From Nitratireductor aquimarinus (lineage in GTDB: Bacteria > Pseudomonadota > Alphaproteobacteria > Rhizobiales > Rhizobiaceae), in the NCBI RefSeq assembly GCF_017255295.1, contig NZ_JAFKDE010000008.1, positions 186,001 to 250,000 of the forward strand: 64,000 bases of DNA. Reading direction: 5' to 3'. Of this stretch, positions 23,453 through 32,240 are shown one piece after another. The stretch's first letter is position 1. Each line of letters opens with the position of its first letter. Under the pieces are notes generated by a model, which worked only from the letters and a program-made list of their open reading frames with translations, ran no database searches and was not told where the DNA came from. A program made the position numbers and the translations under genes.

Positions 23453-24517
23453 ATGAAACTCAGGGCTTTGCTTGCCGCGATGCCGCTTCTCGCAACCAGT
23501 GCGACGATGGCCTTTGCCGAACAGCCAAAGACTGTCGGCCCGAACGGTGAAGCGCCGACGCCGGCCGCCTCGCTCACACTGAGCGACGCGGACATCGAGA
23601 CCATCAAGTCCGGTGGCCACACGGCGGCGCTCGTCTGGCACGAGCTTTATGACTGGTCCAACGCCGTTGCCCAGGGTGCGAAGGATGAGTTCGTCCGGCT
23701 TGGCATCGAGATCGTCGCCGAAACCGATGCCGGGTTCGACACGGCCCGTCAGAAGGCCGATGTCGAGACGGTGATGGCCCGCGAACCGTCGATCATCGTG
23801 TCGCTGCCCATAGATCCGCCGACGGCGAAATCGGTCTACGGTGTCGCGCGCGATGCCGGTGTCAAACTCGTGTTCATCGACAATGCGGTTGAGGGCTTCA
23901 CCCATGGTGAGGACTACACCACCGTGGTGTCGGCCGATCTCTTCCAGATCGGCAACAAGGCCGCAGTCGCGCTTGCAGAATCCATCGGGGGCAAGGGCAA
24001 GGTCGGCTACATGTTCCATGATGCGGATTTCCCGGTCACGAACCAGCGCGATGGCGCGTTCAAATGGACCATCGAGAACGATTATCCGGAAATCGAGATC
24101 GTCATCGAGTCCGGCATGACGGACCCGGCAAACGCCGAGAACATCGCAAGCGCGATGCTCTCCCGCAATCCCGATCTCGACGGCATCTACACGCCCTGGG
24201 CCGAGCCCGCTCTCGGCGTCCTGTCCGTTCTTCGCCAGCAGTCCAATGACCACACGAGAGTGGTCACGATCGATCTGAACGAGCCGGCTGCGCTCGACAT
24301 GCTGAAGGGCGGCAACATCGCGGCGATTGTTGCCGATGAAGCCTACCAGATCGGTGTCACGGCGGCGCGTGCGGCGGCCGCTGGCCTTCTCGACAAGCCG
24401 GTAGAGCCGTTCCTCGTCGTGGATGCGCTCAGCGTCGGCTCCGACAATGTCGTCGATGGCTGGATGCAGTCCATGAACCGGCAGCCCCCGGAAACGGTCA
24501 AGGCAGCCGCCCGGTAA
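23453..24517 (+). CDS. Sugar-type ABC transporter substrate-binding protein (second of two paralogues)
   Basis: 354 residues, signal peptide ending TMAFAEQ, then the same type 1 binding-protein fold. It is clearly a tandem duplicate of the preceding gene: TVGPNGEAPTPAA, AALVWHELYDWSNAVAQGAKDEF and NPDLDGIYTPWAEPALGVLSVL match the corresponding stretches. Start at ATG 23453 with GGAGGAAATG just before it, not at the upstream ATG 23396, which gives a non-signal-like leader. Two receptors feeding one permease may widen the ligand range. Confidence 0.9.
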   Translation: MKLRALLAAMPLLATSATMAFAEQPKTVGPNGEAPTPAASLTLSDADIETIKSGGHTAALVWHELYDWSNAVAQGAKDEFVRLGIEIVAETDAGFDTARQKADVETVMAREPSIIVSLPIDPPTAKSVYGVARDAGVKLVFIDNAVEGFTHGEDYTTVVSADLFQIGNKAAVALAESIGGKGKVGYMFHDADFPVTNQRDGAFKWTIENDYPEIEIVIESGMTDPANAENIASAMLSRNPDLDGIYTPWAEPALGVLSVLRQQSNDHTRVVTIDLNEPAALDMLKGGNIAAIVADEAYQIGVTAARAAAAGLLDKPVEPFLVVDALSVGSDNVVDGWMQSMNRQPPETVKAAAR

Positions 24518-24524
24518 TCGTCCC

Positions 24525-24548
24525 GGCAGGCCGTTTCGGCGGCCTGCC
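24525..24548 (+). other. Intercistronic stem-loop between binding protein and permease
   Basis: GGCAGGCCG (24525-24533), loop TTTCGG, CGGCCTGCC (24540-24548): a perfect nine-base-pair stem without a U-run, starting eight bases after the binding-protein stop. Such hairpins commonly protect the upstream message so that the binding protein is made in excess over the permease. Confidence 0.55.
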
Positions 24549-24575
24549 AGTCAGCACAGTTTTCAGAGACATCAC

Positions 24576-25535
24576 ATGTTCCAGCGCACTCCCGCGATTG
24601 CCAGAAAGTTCGATCTGCAAGGCAGTGTCATCTATCTGGGTTTCATTGCGATCTTCCTCTTCTTCGCGGTCACGCTTGCAGATGACGGCTTCCTGACAAC
24701 CAGGAACCTCTCGAACATCGTGCTTCAGACCGCCCCCGCGACGATCATGGCCATCGGCCTCGTCTTCGCGCTGTCGGCAGGCGAGATCGATCTTTCCTTC
24801 GGCTCCATCGTTGCCGTTGCCGCACTTTCCGGCGCCGTGGTGATGCAGGAGCACTCCATGTTCCTTGGCATTCTTGCCGGGCTGGGAGCCGGTCTCGCCA
24901 TCGGCTGGATCAACGGAGTTCTGGTGGCCTATCTGCGCCTGCCATCCTTCCTGGTGACACTGGCGACCATGGGCCTGTTTGCCGGCGTTGCACGCTCCAT
25001 GACGGATCTGCGCTCCATTCCCGTGCTCAACGACACGTTTGCAGGCTTTTTCGGCTCAGGAACGCTCTTCGGCATTCCGTCGCTTGTTCTGTGGACACTC
25101 GGCGCAGTGATCGTGGGCCATCTGGTCTATCGCGAAAGCCGTTTCGGCGCGCATGTGATCGCGACCGGCGACAATCCGCGCGCCGCACAGGTCTCCGGCA
25201 TCAAGGTGCCGCGGATCCGGCTTGCGGTTCTGATGATCAGCGGCGGCTGCGCCGGCCTTGCCGGCCTCCTTTACGCAGGGCGGCTTCAGGCAGCCAAATA
25301 CACGCTTGGAGAAAGCGATCTCATGACGGTGATCGCGGCCGTGATCGTCGGCGGAACCGCGCTCAATGGCGGCAAGGGGTCGATCATCGGCGCTCTCGTC
25401 GGCTCGCTTCTGATGGGCATGCTCAACAATGGGCTCATTCTGATGGGGCTTGCGGTTTCCGATCAGATGATCGTGCGTGGACTGATCATCCTCCTGGCCG
25501 TCGCCATTTCCCTGCGGGACACGACCCGCGCCTGA
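24576..25535 (+). CDS. ABC transporter permease (RbsC/CUT2 type)
   Basis: 319 residues with about eight to ten membrane segments, of the branched-chain amino acid/ribose permease superfamily. Typical blocks are NIVLQTAPATIMAIGLVFALSAGEIDLSFGSI near residues 48-80, LVTLATMGLFAGVARSMTDL, and the cytoplasmic coupling loop GDNPRAAQVSGIKVPRIR followed by MTVIAAVIVGGTALNGGKGSI. The EIDLS stretch equals the GIDLSVG of RbsC. It works with the binding proteins upstream and the ATPase at 26767, with the YhfX-like gene between them. Confidence 0.93.
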   Translation: MFQRTPAIARKFDLQGSVIYLGFIAIFLFFAVTLADDGFLTTRNLSNIVLQTAPATIMAIGLVFALSAGEIDLSFGSIVAVAALSGAVVMQEHSMFLGILAGLGAGLAIGWINGVLVAYLRLPSFLVTLATMGLFAGVARSMTDLRSIPVLNDTFAGFFGSGTLFGIPSLVLWTLGAVIVGHLVYRESRFGAHVIATGDNPRAAQVSGIKVPRIRLAVLMISGGCAGLAGLLYAGRLQAAKYTLGESDLMTVIAAVIVGGTALNGGKGSIIGALVGSLLMGMLNNGLILMGLAVSDQMIVRGLIILLAVAISLRDTTRA

Positions 25536-25557
25536 CCCGAATTTCTGGAGAGATCTC

Positions 25558-26763
25558 ATGTTTCTCGATGTTCTGAGACGCCGCAACCCGGCCTTCATCG
25601 AAGCGGCCATCCGCCTCCATCAGGAAGGCAGGATTCCTGCCAATGCCTATGTTCTCGATCTCGATGCGGTCGAGGACAACGCCCGTCACTTCCGCGCAGC
25701 AGCCGACAGGCACAACCTCAAGGTCTTCGCGATGACCAAGCAGGTTGGCCGCAACAGCGGCTTCTGCAAGGCAGTCATGCGCGGCGGCATTGACCGCGCC
25801 GTGGCGGTCGATATGGCATGCGCCGTCGCCTGCGACCGGGCCGGTCTGAAAACCGGGCATCTGGGCCACCTCGTTCAGGTGCCGCGTCACGAGGCTCCCA
25901 TGGCCGCCTCCCATCTCGCCCCCGATTACTGGACGGTTTTCAGCCGCGAGAAGGCTGAGGAAGCAGCACAGGCGGCAAAGCGTGCCGGGCGCACGCAGTC
26001 GCTCCTTGCGCGCATCCACACGCAGAGAGACACGTTCTACCGCGGACATGAGGGTGGTTTCCCGGCAGAGGAAATTGCCGAAGTGGCCGCGATGATGGAT
26101 GCGTTCGACGGTGCGCAATTCGCCGGTCTCACCACGTTTCCCGCACTCCTTTACGATCAGGAGAAGAAGAAGGTTCTGCCCACGCACAACCTCACCACGC
26201 TGGCGCGTGCGGCGGAAGCTCTGGCAAAAGCCGGACGCACTGGCATCGAGGTCAATGCGCCGGGCACCACCTCGTCCATCGTTCTGGACATTCTCGCCGA
26301 GGCCGGGGCCACGCAATGTGAGCCGGGCAATGGCCTGCACGGCACCACGCCGCTGCATGCAATCGAGGATCTGCCTGAGCAGCCCGCCGTACTCTACCTC
26401 TCCGAGGTTTCGCATCTGCACCAGCAGCGGGCTTACTGTTTCGGCGGCGGTCTCTACATCGATCCGGTCTTCCCGGATTACGATGTTCAGGCAATCGTTT
26501 CCGACACCCCCACCGTGGCGCAGAACGCCATGGCGAGCGTTGAAATCCCGCCGCCCTCGGCAATCGATTATTACGGCATGATCGACACGACGGGTTCGGC
26601 GAAACCCAAGCCGGGCGACAGCGTGGTGTTTGGCTTCCGCGGTCAGGCTTTTGTCACCCGTGCCTTCACGGTCGGCGTTTCCGGCATTTCAAAGGGCGAT
26701 CCAAGGGTCGAGACCATCGAAAATCCGTTTGGCGTCGTGCAGGACTGGCCGGAGCTGAGGTAA
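25558..26763 (+). CDS. yhfX: YhfX family PLP-dependent protein (alanine racemase N-terminal fold)
   Basis: 401 residues, colinear with E. coli YhfX from beginning (MFLDVLRRRNPAFIEAAIRL) to end. The family has the alanine-racemase-type PLP barrel: Lys in the FAMTKQVGRNSGF stretch is the likely Schiff-base lysine, and HLGHLVQVPRHEA, TTFPALLYDQEKKKVLPTHNL, and SEVSHLHQQRAYCFGGGLYIDP are family blocks. YhfX in E. coli lies in a poorly understood operon. Here it is embedded in an importer operon with an M20 deacylase, so racemisation or cleavage of an amino acid released from the imported compound is plausible but unproven. Confidence 0.85.
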   Translation: MFLDVLRRRNPAFIEAAIRLHQEGRIPANAYVLDLDAVEDNARHFRAAADRHNLKVFAMTKQVGRNSGFCKAVMRGGIDRAVAVDMACAVACDRAGLKTGHLGHLVQVPRHEAPMAASHLAPDYWTVFSREKAEEAAQAAKRAGRTQSLLARIHTQRDTFYRGHEGGFPAEEIAEVAAMMDAFDGAQFAGLTTFPALLYDQEKKKVLPTHNLTTLARAAEALAKAGRTGIEVNAPGTTSSIVLDILAEAGATQCEPGNGLHGTTPLHAIEDLPEQPAVLYLSEVSHLHQQRAYCFGGGLYIDPVFPDYDVQAIVSDTPTVAQNAMASVEIPPPSAIDYYGMIDTTGSAKPKPGDSVVFGFRGQAFVTRAFTVGVSGISKGDPRVETIENPFGVVQDWPELR

Positions 26764-26766
26764 ATC

Positions 26767-27522
26767 ATGACCGCACATTCCGAAAAAGAAGCCGGCCCCG
26801 TTCTGGAGCTTGAGAACATTCACAAGGCGTTCGGTGGCGTCGTCGCCATCGAAAACTTCTCGCTGGACCTGAAAGCCGGCGAGATCGTCGCGCTCGTGGG
26901 TGACAATGGTGCAGGCAAGTCGACCCTGATCAAGATCATCTCCGGCGTACACGCCCCCACTTCGGGTACGATCCGGCTGGATGGCGAAGCGGTCAGCTTT
27001 TCCGATGCCAGCCAGGCGCGCTCGAGCGGTATCGAAGTGGTCTATCAGGATCTCGCCCTTGCCGATCAGCAGCCCGTCTACATGAACCTGTTCCTCGGAC
27101 GCGAGAAGGTCCGCAAGCCCTTCGGCCTTCTGGACCGTCAGGGGATGATGCAGGAGACGCAGGCGCTGGTGGACGAGCTGGATGTGCGCATCCCCTCGGC
27201 GAGCGCAACGATCCGCGATCTTTCTGGCGGTCAGCGTCAGGGCGTTGCCATTGCCCGCGCCACACATTGGGCGTCCAAGCTCATCCTGCTTGATGAGCCG
27301 ACGGCCGCGCTGGGCGTTGCCGAAACCGCCAAGGTGGAACAGATCGTGCAGTCGCTGCGGGAGCGCAATCTCGCGATCCTGATCATCAGCCACAGTCTGG
27401 ATCAGGTGTTCCGTCTGTCGGATCGGATCTGCGTGCTGCGGCGCGGCGTTCAGATCGGCATTCGCGAAACCGCGAAGACCGACAAGAACGAAATCGTTTC
27501 GATGATTACCGGTCTCGCATAG
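26767..27522 (+). CDS. ABC transporter ATP-binding protein, single-domain CUT2 type
   Basis: 251 residues with one nucleotide-binding domain: Walker A GDNGAGKST, Q-loop in VVYQDLALADQQ, signature LSGGQRQGVAIARA, Walker B LILLDEPTAAL and the His switch IISHS. Most sugar CUT2 ATPases (RbsA) carry two such domains on about 500 residues; this one has only one and must act as a homodimer, like FrcA-type proteins. It starts four bases after the yhfX stop and closes the ROK operon. Confidence 0.93.
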   Translation: MTAHSEKEAGPVLELENIHKAFGGVVAIENFSLDLKAGEIVALVGDNGAGKSTLIKIISGVHAPTSGTIRLDGEAVSFSDASQARSSGIEVVYQDLALADQQPVYMNLFLGREKVRKPFGLLDRQGMMQETQALVDELDVRIPSASATIRDLSGGQRQGVAIARATHWASKLILLDEPTAALGVAETAKVEQIVQSLRERNLAILIISHSLDQVFRLSDRICVLRRGVQIGIRETAKTDKNEIVSMITGLA

Positions 27523-27535
27523 AGGCCGTCTGGCC

Positions 27536-27565
27536 GGCGGGGAGCATGCCTTGCACAACCCCGCC
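27536..27565. terminator. Hairpin between convergent ATPase and NSS transporter genes
   Basis: GGCGGGG (27536-27542) pairs with CCCCGCC (27559-27565), with a partly paired flank GGCC/GCC. It lies between the convergent ATPase and symporter genes. The downstream sequence CCTTTCCC is a poor U-run, so the terminator call is tentative. Confidence 0.4.
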
Positions 27566-27589
27566 AGCCTTTCCCGTTAAGGAGCGTCT

Positions 27590-28942
27590 CTAAATAAGGC
27601 CGAGCCCGTTCACCAGGATCAGAACGATGGCAAGCGGCGCGACATAGCGGATGATGAAGTGCCATGCGCTCACCAGAACCGGCGCAATTGCCGAGCCATC
27701 AACCAGTTCCGCCACGGCAGTGCGCCTGAGCGTCCAGCCCACGAAGATCGCGACCAGAAGTCCGCCGAGCGGCATGGTGATGTTATTCGTGAAGAAGTCG
27801 AGCGCATCGAGCAGGCCCTTGCCCCCGATCGTGTAGCCCGACCAGATGCCGAGGCTCAGCGAGGCGGGCACGGCAAGCGCGAAGGTGATCACGCCGATGA
27901 TCAGCGCCACCTTGCGGCGGTTCGCTTCGCCTTCATCCACGAAATACACGATCACCACTTCCAGAAGCGCGACTGCGCTTGTGAGCGCCGCAATGGCGAG
28001 GAGAAAGAAGAACAGCGCGGAAAACAGAGCGCCGAAAGGCATCTGTGCGAAGATCGACGGTAAAGTGATGAATGTCAGGCCGGGGCCTGCCGAAGGCGTT
28101 GCGCCGAATGCGAAGACGGCCGGCAGGATCACAAGCCCGGCCAGCACCGCGACCGCCGCATCGAGAAGCGTTACCGCCACTGCGGATGTGGCGATGTCGT
28201 CATGACGGTTCAGATAGGAACCGTAGGTGATCATCGCCCCCATGCCGAGGGACAGCGAGAAGAACGCCTGTCCAAGAGCCGCCAGAAGCGTGTCCCAGGT
28301 GACCTTGGAGAAGTCGGGTTTCAGGAAGAAGGCTAACCCTTCGCCCGCACCTTCCAGCGTCAGCGAACGGAACACGAGAACGAGAAGAATGAGGAAGAGC
28401 GCCGGCATCAGAAAGCGCGCCGCGCGCTCAATGCCGCTTGCAACACCGCCCAGCGCAACGAATACGGTAAGCGCGATAAACACGGCCGTATAATACACCG
28501 GTTCCAGCGGATCCGTGATGAAGGCGTTGAAGGTGCTTCCGACCTGATCGAGATCGGAAACGAGGATCGATCCGGTGATCGACTTGACGGTGTAGGCAAG
28601 CGTCCAGCCTGCAATCACGCAATAGAAGGAGAGGATCAGAAAAGCGGTCAGAATGCCCATATAGCCGACCAGCGGCCACGCGCCGCCCGCCAGTTTCTTG
28701 AATGCCCCTGCGGGATCTAACTGCGTCGAGCGCCCGATAATGAGCTCTGCGACGAGGAGCGACAGGCCGATGGAAAACACCATCGCCAGATAGATGAGAA
28801 GAAACGCTCCGCCCCCGTTTTCACCAGTAATGTAAGGAAAACGCCAGATATTGCCGAGGCCGACAGCCGAGCCGGCCGCTGCCAGGATGAACCCCATTCT
28901 TGAGGTCCAGTGTTCGCGATTATGTGCCATTTGATTTTTCAA
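27590..28942 (-). CDS. Neurotransmitter:sodium symporter (SNF family) transporter
   Basis: 450 residues, about 11-12 membrane segments. The N-terminal motif HWTSRMGFILAAAGSAVGLGNIWRFPYITGENGGGAF, quoted here as overlapping parts of TM1 and TM2 (SAVGLGNIWRFP, then ENGGGAFLLIYL), is diagnostic of NSS/LeuT-type transporters and contains the Na+ and substrate sites. Bacterial members take up amino acids such as tryptophan, leucine or tyrosine with sodium. It is alone on the minus strand. A sodium-coupled carrier in the same window as an Nqr complex would benefit from a sodium gradient. Confidence 0.94.
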   Translation of the reverse strand: MKNQMAHNREHWTSRMGFILAAAGSAVGLGNIWRFPYITGENGGGAFLLIYLAMVFSIGLSLLVAELIIGRSTQLDPAGAFKKLAGGAWPLVGYMGILTAFLILSFYCVIAGWTLAYTVKSITGSILVSDLDQVGSTFNAFITDPLEPVYYTAVFIALTVFVALGGVASGIERAARFLMPALFLILLVLVFRSLTLEGAGEGLAFFLKPDFSKVTWDTLLAALGQAFFSLSLGMGAMITYGSYLNRHDDIATSAVAVTLLDAAVAVLAGLVILPAVFAFGATPSAGPGLTFITLPSIFAQMPFGALFSALFFFLLAIAALTSAVALLEVVIVYFVDEGEANRRKVALIIGVITFALAVPASLSLGIWSGYTIGGKGLLDALDFFTNNITMPLGGLLVAIFVGWTLRRTAVAELVDGSAIAPVLVSAWHFIIRYVAPLAIVLILVNGLGLI

Positions 28943-29318
28943 CGAATGAGTTAAATGAATACGGTCCTGCCGAAGAGGGCGGCATCTGAAACCATGTGTC
29001 GCCAGAGAGATCGCTCCCTGCCGATGCGAAGTGCGGTTGCGGCGAACACCATAAAAGGCGCATTCCAGAGGTCATCGACCGGCTCTTCCTGCAGCAGGGA
29101 TTTCACACTACGGCTGGGCGTTCGTCAGGTTTCGTTTAGCGCCAAAACGGCGTTTACAGCCCAATTCCGGCAGCTGCATAATCACATTGGCCGTCAGTTG
29201 GCAACAATCGCTGATCTGAGAAGGCGCTTGGCGCGCCTGATCGCAAAGTTGTCGATAGCTGCGGCGCTTATGTTGCTCATCGATTGAATGAAGCGCCGTG
29301 CTCGCACAAGCTGAAAAC
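28943..29318. other. Intergenic region upstream of the DUF1403 gene
   Basis: 376 bases between the divergent NSS transporter and DUF1403 genes. It must hold both promoters. A short plus-strand frame (28955-29287) has no family resemblance and no convincing ribosome site. I see no RNA gene or repeat in it. Confidence 0.5.
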
Positions 29319-30272
29319 ATGATTCGACCCGCCCCCTTGCGCACACAGACAGCTGCGGAAACACCGCCGGGCGTTTGCGCGCCCCGCATTCCCGACTGGT
29401 TGCGCCGGGCTGCAAAGGCACCAGCCTTTCCGAATACGGAGTTCGCGGCAGGGGCAGCACTGGGCGCGCTCGACATGCTTGTGCGTGGCGACATGGCCGC
29501 GGCGCAGGCATGGCGCTGCCGTCTTGCGCTTCGGGCTGCCGCCATCTCATGTCAGCGCGTCCGGCGGCCGGAAGATGAAACAGCCCTGCGCGATGCGCTG
29601 GCCCTGACCCGGCCAGGCGATGATGTCGGCCCCGCCGGCCGCATCCTGCTTGCCTGGCGGATGCTGGTTTCCAGACCGGCCGGTACACTTTCAGGCGAGG
29701 ACACGCTCCGCGCAATGGTCGAGGCCTGTGGCTATGGCGCGGAGGGCCGCATTGCCGACCTGCGTGAGATGATGCTGGAAGCAGGGGAGGAGGGGCACGA
29801 TGCAATCGCTGCCGCCGAACGGCTTTTCCTCGCGGTTCGTCGCCTCTTTCCGGACTTCGAAACGGTGATCGCGCCGCTCCTTTGTGATGCGGTGGTGGCG
29901 CGCGCGCTTGGCTGGTCTCATGCCGTTCCCCTGTTTCTGCTCGCCGGGGAGGCGGGCGCATCACAGGCTGATCCATCCATGCTGCGCGCCATGATAGCCC
30001 GGCGCTATGCCCGTGCTGCGCTCGACGCAGTCGATCTGGCCATCACGCTCGAACGCCGGGCAGGCCAGCTCCTGCAGGTCGCGCCGAAACTGCGGGCAAA
30101 GGGCGCACAGCCGGTGGTGCAGGCGTTTCTGGAGGATGACGCCGTTGGCTCTTCCAGCCACTTCCCCGGTATGAGCGACCGCGGGCTCCGCCGCCTCTAC
30201 ACCCGGCTCGTCTCGCTTGGCGCGGTGCGCGAACTGACCGGTCGCGACAGCTTCCGCATTTACGGATTGTGA
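29319..30272 (+). CDS. DUF1403 family protein
   Basis: 317 residues, largely helical, Ala/Arg-rich. The block APRIPDWLRRAAKAPAFPNTEFAAGAALGALDMLV (in parts: PDWLRRAAK, EFAAGAALGALD) and the CDAVVARALGWSHAVPLFL segment are typical of DUF1403 proteins, which occur mainly in Rhizobiales and Rhodobacterales. I take ATG 29319; a GTG at 29298 is possible. It is followed after four bases by scpB, an arrangement I recall from rhizobial genomes and plasmids. Molecular function unknown; a chromosome or plasmid segregation role is only suggested by its partner. Confidence 0.75.
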   Translation: MIRPAPLRTQTAAETPPGVCAPRIPDWLRRAAKAPAFPNTEFAAGAALGALDMLVRGDMAAAQAWRCRLALRAAAISCQRVRRPEDETALRDALALTRPGDDVGPAGRILLAWRMLVSRPAGTLSGEDTLRAMVEACGYGAEGRIADLREMMLEAGEEGHDAIAAAERLFLAVRRLFPDFETVIAPLLCDAVVARALGWSHAVPLFLLAGEAGASQADPSMLRAMIARRYARAALDAVDLAITLERRAGQLLQVAPKLRAKGAQPVVQAFLEDDAVGSSSHFPGMSDRGLRRLYTRLVSLGAVRELTGRDSFRIYGL

Positions 30273-30276
30273 TCTC

Positions 30277-30939
30277 ATGAGCGCGCAATCCGGAAAGAAC
30301 GGCAAGGGTGAAAAGGCGGGCGCACCGCTCTTCGACCGCGAGCTGGAGCATCTTCCGCAGGCCCTGCGCTGGCGGGAATGGATGGCTCGGGTGGAGGCGG
30401 TCATCTTCGCGGCCCCAGAACCGGTCTCGCGCGAGACCCTCACGCAGGTCATCGGCCGGGATTGCAGTCTGGATCTGATCATCGAGGACATCAGCGCCGA
30501 GCTCGCCGACAGGCCCTATGAGCTTGTCCGCGTCGCCGGCGGCTGGCAGCACCGCACACGCCCCGCCGTGGCGGATGCAATCCGCTCGGCATTCGGCATT
30601 GAGGAGCAAGGGGAAAGCCTGTCGGAAGCCGAAGCGCTGGTGCTCATGACCATCGGCTACTTTCAGCCCATCACGCGTTCGGAACTTTCCAGCTTCTTTG
30701 CCCGCGAAATCACGCGGGATCTGATCGGCAAGCTGCGGCGTGCGGGTTTCATCGCCTCCGGCCCCAGAAGCCCGCAGCCCGGCGCACCCTACACCTATGT
30801 AACGACGCCCGGTTTTCTTGCCCATTTCGGTTTCGAAACCCTGCGCGACCTGCCGGATTTCGAAAAACTCGAAGATGCGGGCCTTCTCAACAAGGAAAAG
30901 CTCCTGGGAGATATCCCAGGAGCCATGGAACGCTGGTGA
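30277..30939 (+). CDS. scpB: ScpB-like segregation and condensation protein
   Basis: 220 residues with two winged-helix domains. ScpB features: ALRWREWMARVEAVIFAAPEPVSRETLTQVIG at the start, then LSEAEALVLMTIGYFQPITRSEL and RRAGFIASGPRSPQPGAPYTYVTTPGFLAHFG (in parts). ScpB normally works with ScpA and SMC as the condensin kleisin complex. Neither scpA nor smc is present nearby; the partner here is DUF1403. This is likely an accessory paralogue rather than the housekeeping ScpB. Confidence 0.85.
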   Translation: MSAQSGKNGKGEKAGAPLFDRELEHLPQALRWREWMARVEAVIFAAPEPVSRETLTQVIGRDCSLDLIIEDISAELADRPYELVRVAGGWQHRTRPAVADAIRSAFGIEEQGESLSEAEALVLMTIGYFQPITRSELSSFFAREITRDLIGKLRRAGFIASGPRSPQPGAPYTYVTTPGFLAHFGFETLRDLPDFEKLEDAGLLNKEKLLGDIPGAMERW

Positions 30940-30949
30940 TCTTTCCGAT

Positions 30950-32182
30950 CTATTCGGCGGGCACCGGGCGCGCCTCTGCTCCCGCCTGCATTTCCAGGGA
31001 AGCCAGTTCCTCCGCTTTCGGAACCGAAAGCCAGATGGCCAGCAGGAAGCCGGCAGCACCGCCGAAGAGTTTGCCCAGTATCAGCGGCAGGATCATGCTC
31101 GGCTGGAAATTCGCCGAGAAGGCGAGGTGGTCGCCGAAGGTGAAGGCCGCACAGACGGCAAAGGCGATTGCCAGCACCTTGTCACGCGGCTGCATCTTGC
31201 CGACCAGCCGGTACATGGCGAGGATGTTCGCCGTCGCCGCCAGAAGCCCTGCGGCCCCTTCCGGCGAGACGCCGATGCGCGCGCCAAGCGCCTCCATCGG
31301 ACCTGCCAGATATTTGGTCAGCAGGTAGACCATCGGAAACGCCCCGGCGAGCATGATGCCGATATAGCCGGCAATCTCCAGCGCACGGAACTGGTCCTGC
31401 TCATCCGCAATGATCGGGTCGAAGCCCCATGAGCCGAACACAGTGGTGAAGAAGCCCGTGAAATACTCGACGATGGAAGCGACCAGAACGAGCGTGATGC
31501 CGGCATACATGAGACGACCGAACCACAGAAAGCCGGTGATCATCGCATCGGGGGCAAAGCGCAGCCCGAGCGCGATGGCGACGCAGAAGACGATCAACGG
31601 CAGAAGATTGCGCAGAATGTCCACCAGCGACAGCGCGATCTGGTAACTCGCATCAGCCGTCGTCGAGACATCCGGGCGAATGCCGAGCCCGGCAAGCGCG
31701 ATCAGCGCGCAGGCGATGAACACGCCAATAGGCACGCTCAGAATGCCGGACATGATGCCAAGCGCCATGTATTTGTGGTCGGCTTTCGCCAGCATCGCCA
31801 GTCCCACGGGAATGGAGAAGATGATGGTCGCGCCCGACATGAACCCGACAATGGTGGCGATCATCCACGCATCGCGCGACTGGGCGAGCGTGTCGGCAAG
31901 CTGATAGCCGCCCATGTCGACGGCGATCACCGTGGTGGCTGCAATGGACGGGTCCGCGCCGATCATCGCGAAAAGCGGCCCCGCGACGAGGCGGATGAAC
32001 TCCGAAAGATAAGGGATCGCGGCCATGATGCCGGCCACGGGAATGAAGATCGGGCCGATCGAATGCAGCCCCTCGATAAACTCCTTCCCGAGCCCGGTTT
32101 CAGGGTTTCGGATGGAGGCGATCGCGCCGGCGACGGCGCATGCCATGATTATGTAAATGACGTAGGTACCGATTGAAGCCAT
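30950..32182 (-). CDS. eutH: EutH-like ethanolamine transporter
   Basis: 410 residues with about ten membrane segments, colinear with enterobacterial EutH: IAVDMGGYQLADTLA (compare LACDMGGFFLAKELAG), ATIIFSIPVGLAMLAKADHKYMALGIMSG, PIGVFIACALIALAG, and the late AFAVCAAFTFGDHLAFSANFQPSMI. EutH lets uncharged ethanolamine through the membrane. No eutABC or microcompartment gene is present; it is downstream of a GcvT-fused dehydrogenase and a choline/ethanolamine-kinase-like gene on the same strand, so it may import ethanolamine or an N-methylated relative. Confidence 0.85.
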   Translation of the reverse strand: MASIGTYVIYIIMACAVAGAIASIRNPETGLGKEFIEGLHSIGPIFIPVAGIMAAIPYLSEFIRLVAGPLFAMIGADPSIAATTVIAVDMGGYQLADTLAQSRDAWMIATIVGFMSGATIIFSIPVGLAMLAKADHKYMALGIMSGILSVPIGVFIACALIALAGLGIRPDVSTTADASYQIALSLVDILRNLLPLIVFCVAIALGLRFAPDAMITGFLWFGRLMYAGITLVLVASIVEYFTGFFTTVFGSWGFDPIIADEQDQFRALEIAGYIGIMLAGAFPMVYLLTKYLAGPMEALGARIGVSPEGAAGLLAATANILAMYRLVGKMQPRDKVLAIAFAVCAAFTFGDHLAFSANFQPSMILPLILGKLFGGAAGFLLAIWLSVPKAEELASLEMQAGAEARPVPAE

Positions 32183-32240
32183 TTGCCTTCCCTCCCAGTG
32201 TGCGAAATGCGCCTCCGGCTTTTTGACGCCGGTTTTTCGA

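Noticed and set aside
28955-29287. Possible small gene between the NSS transporter and DUF1403
   Set aside because: No ribosome site, no family resemblance and atypical amino acid use; treated as intergenic.
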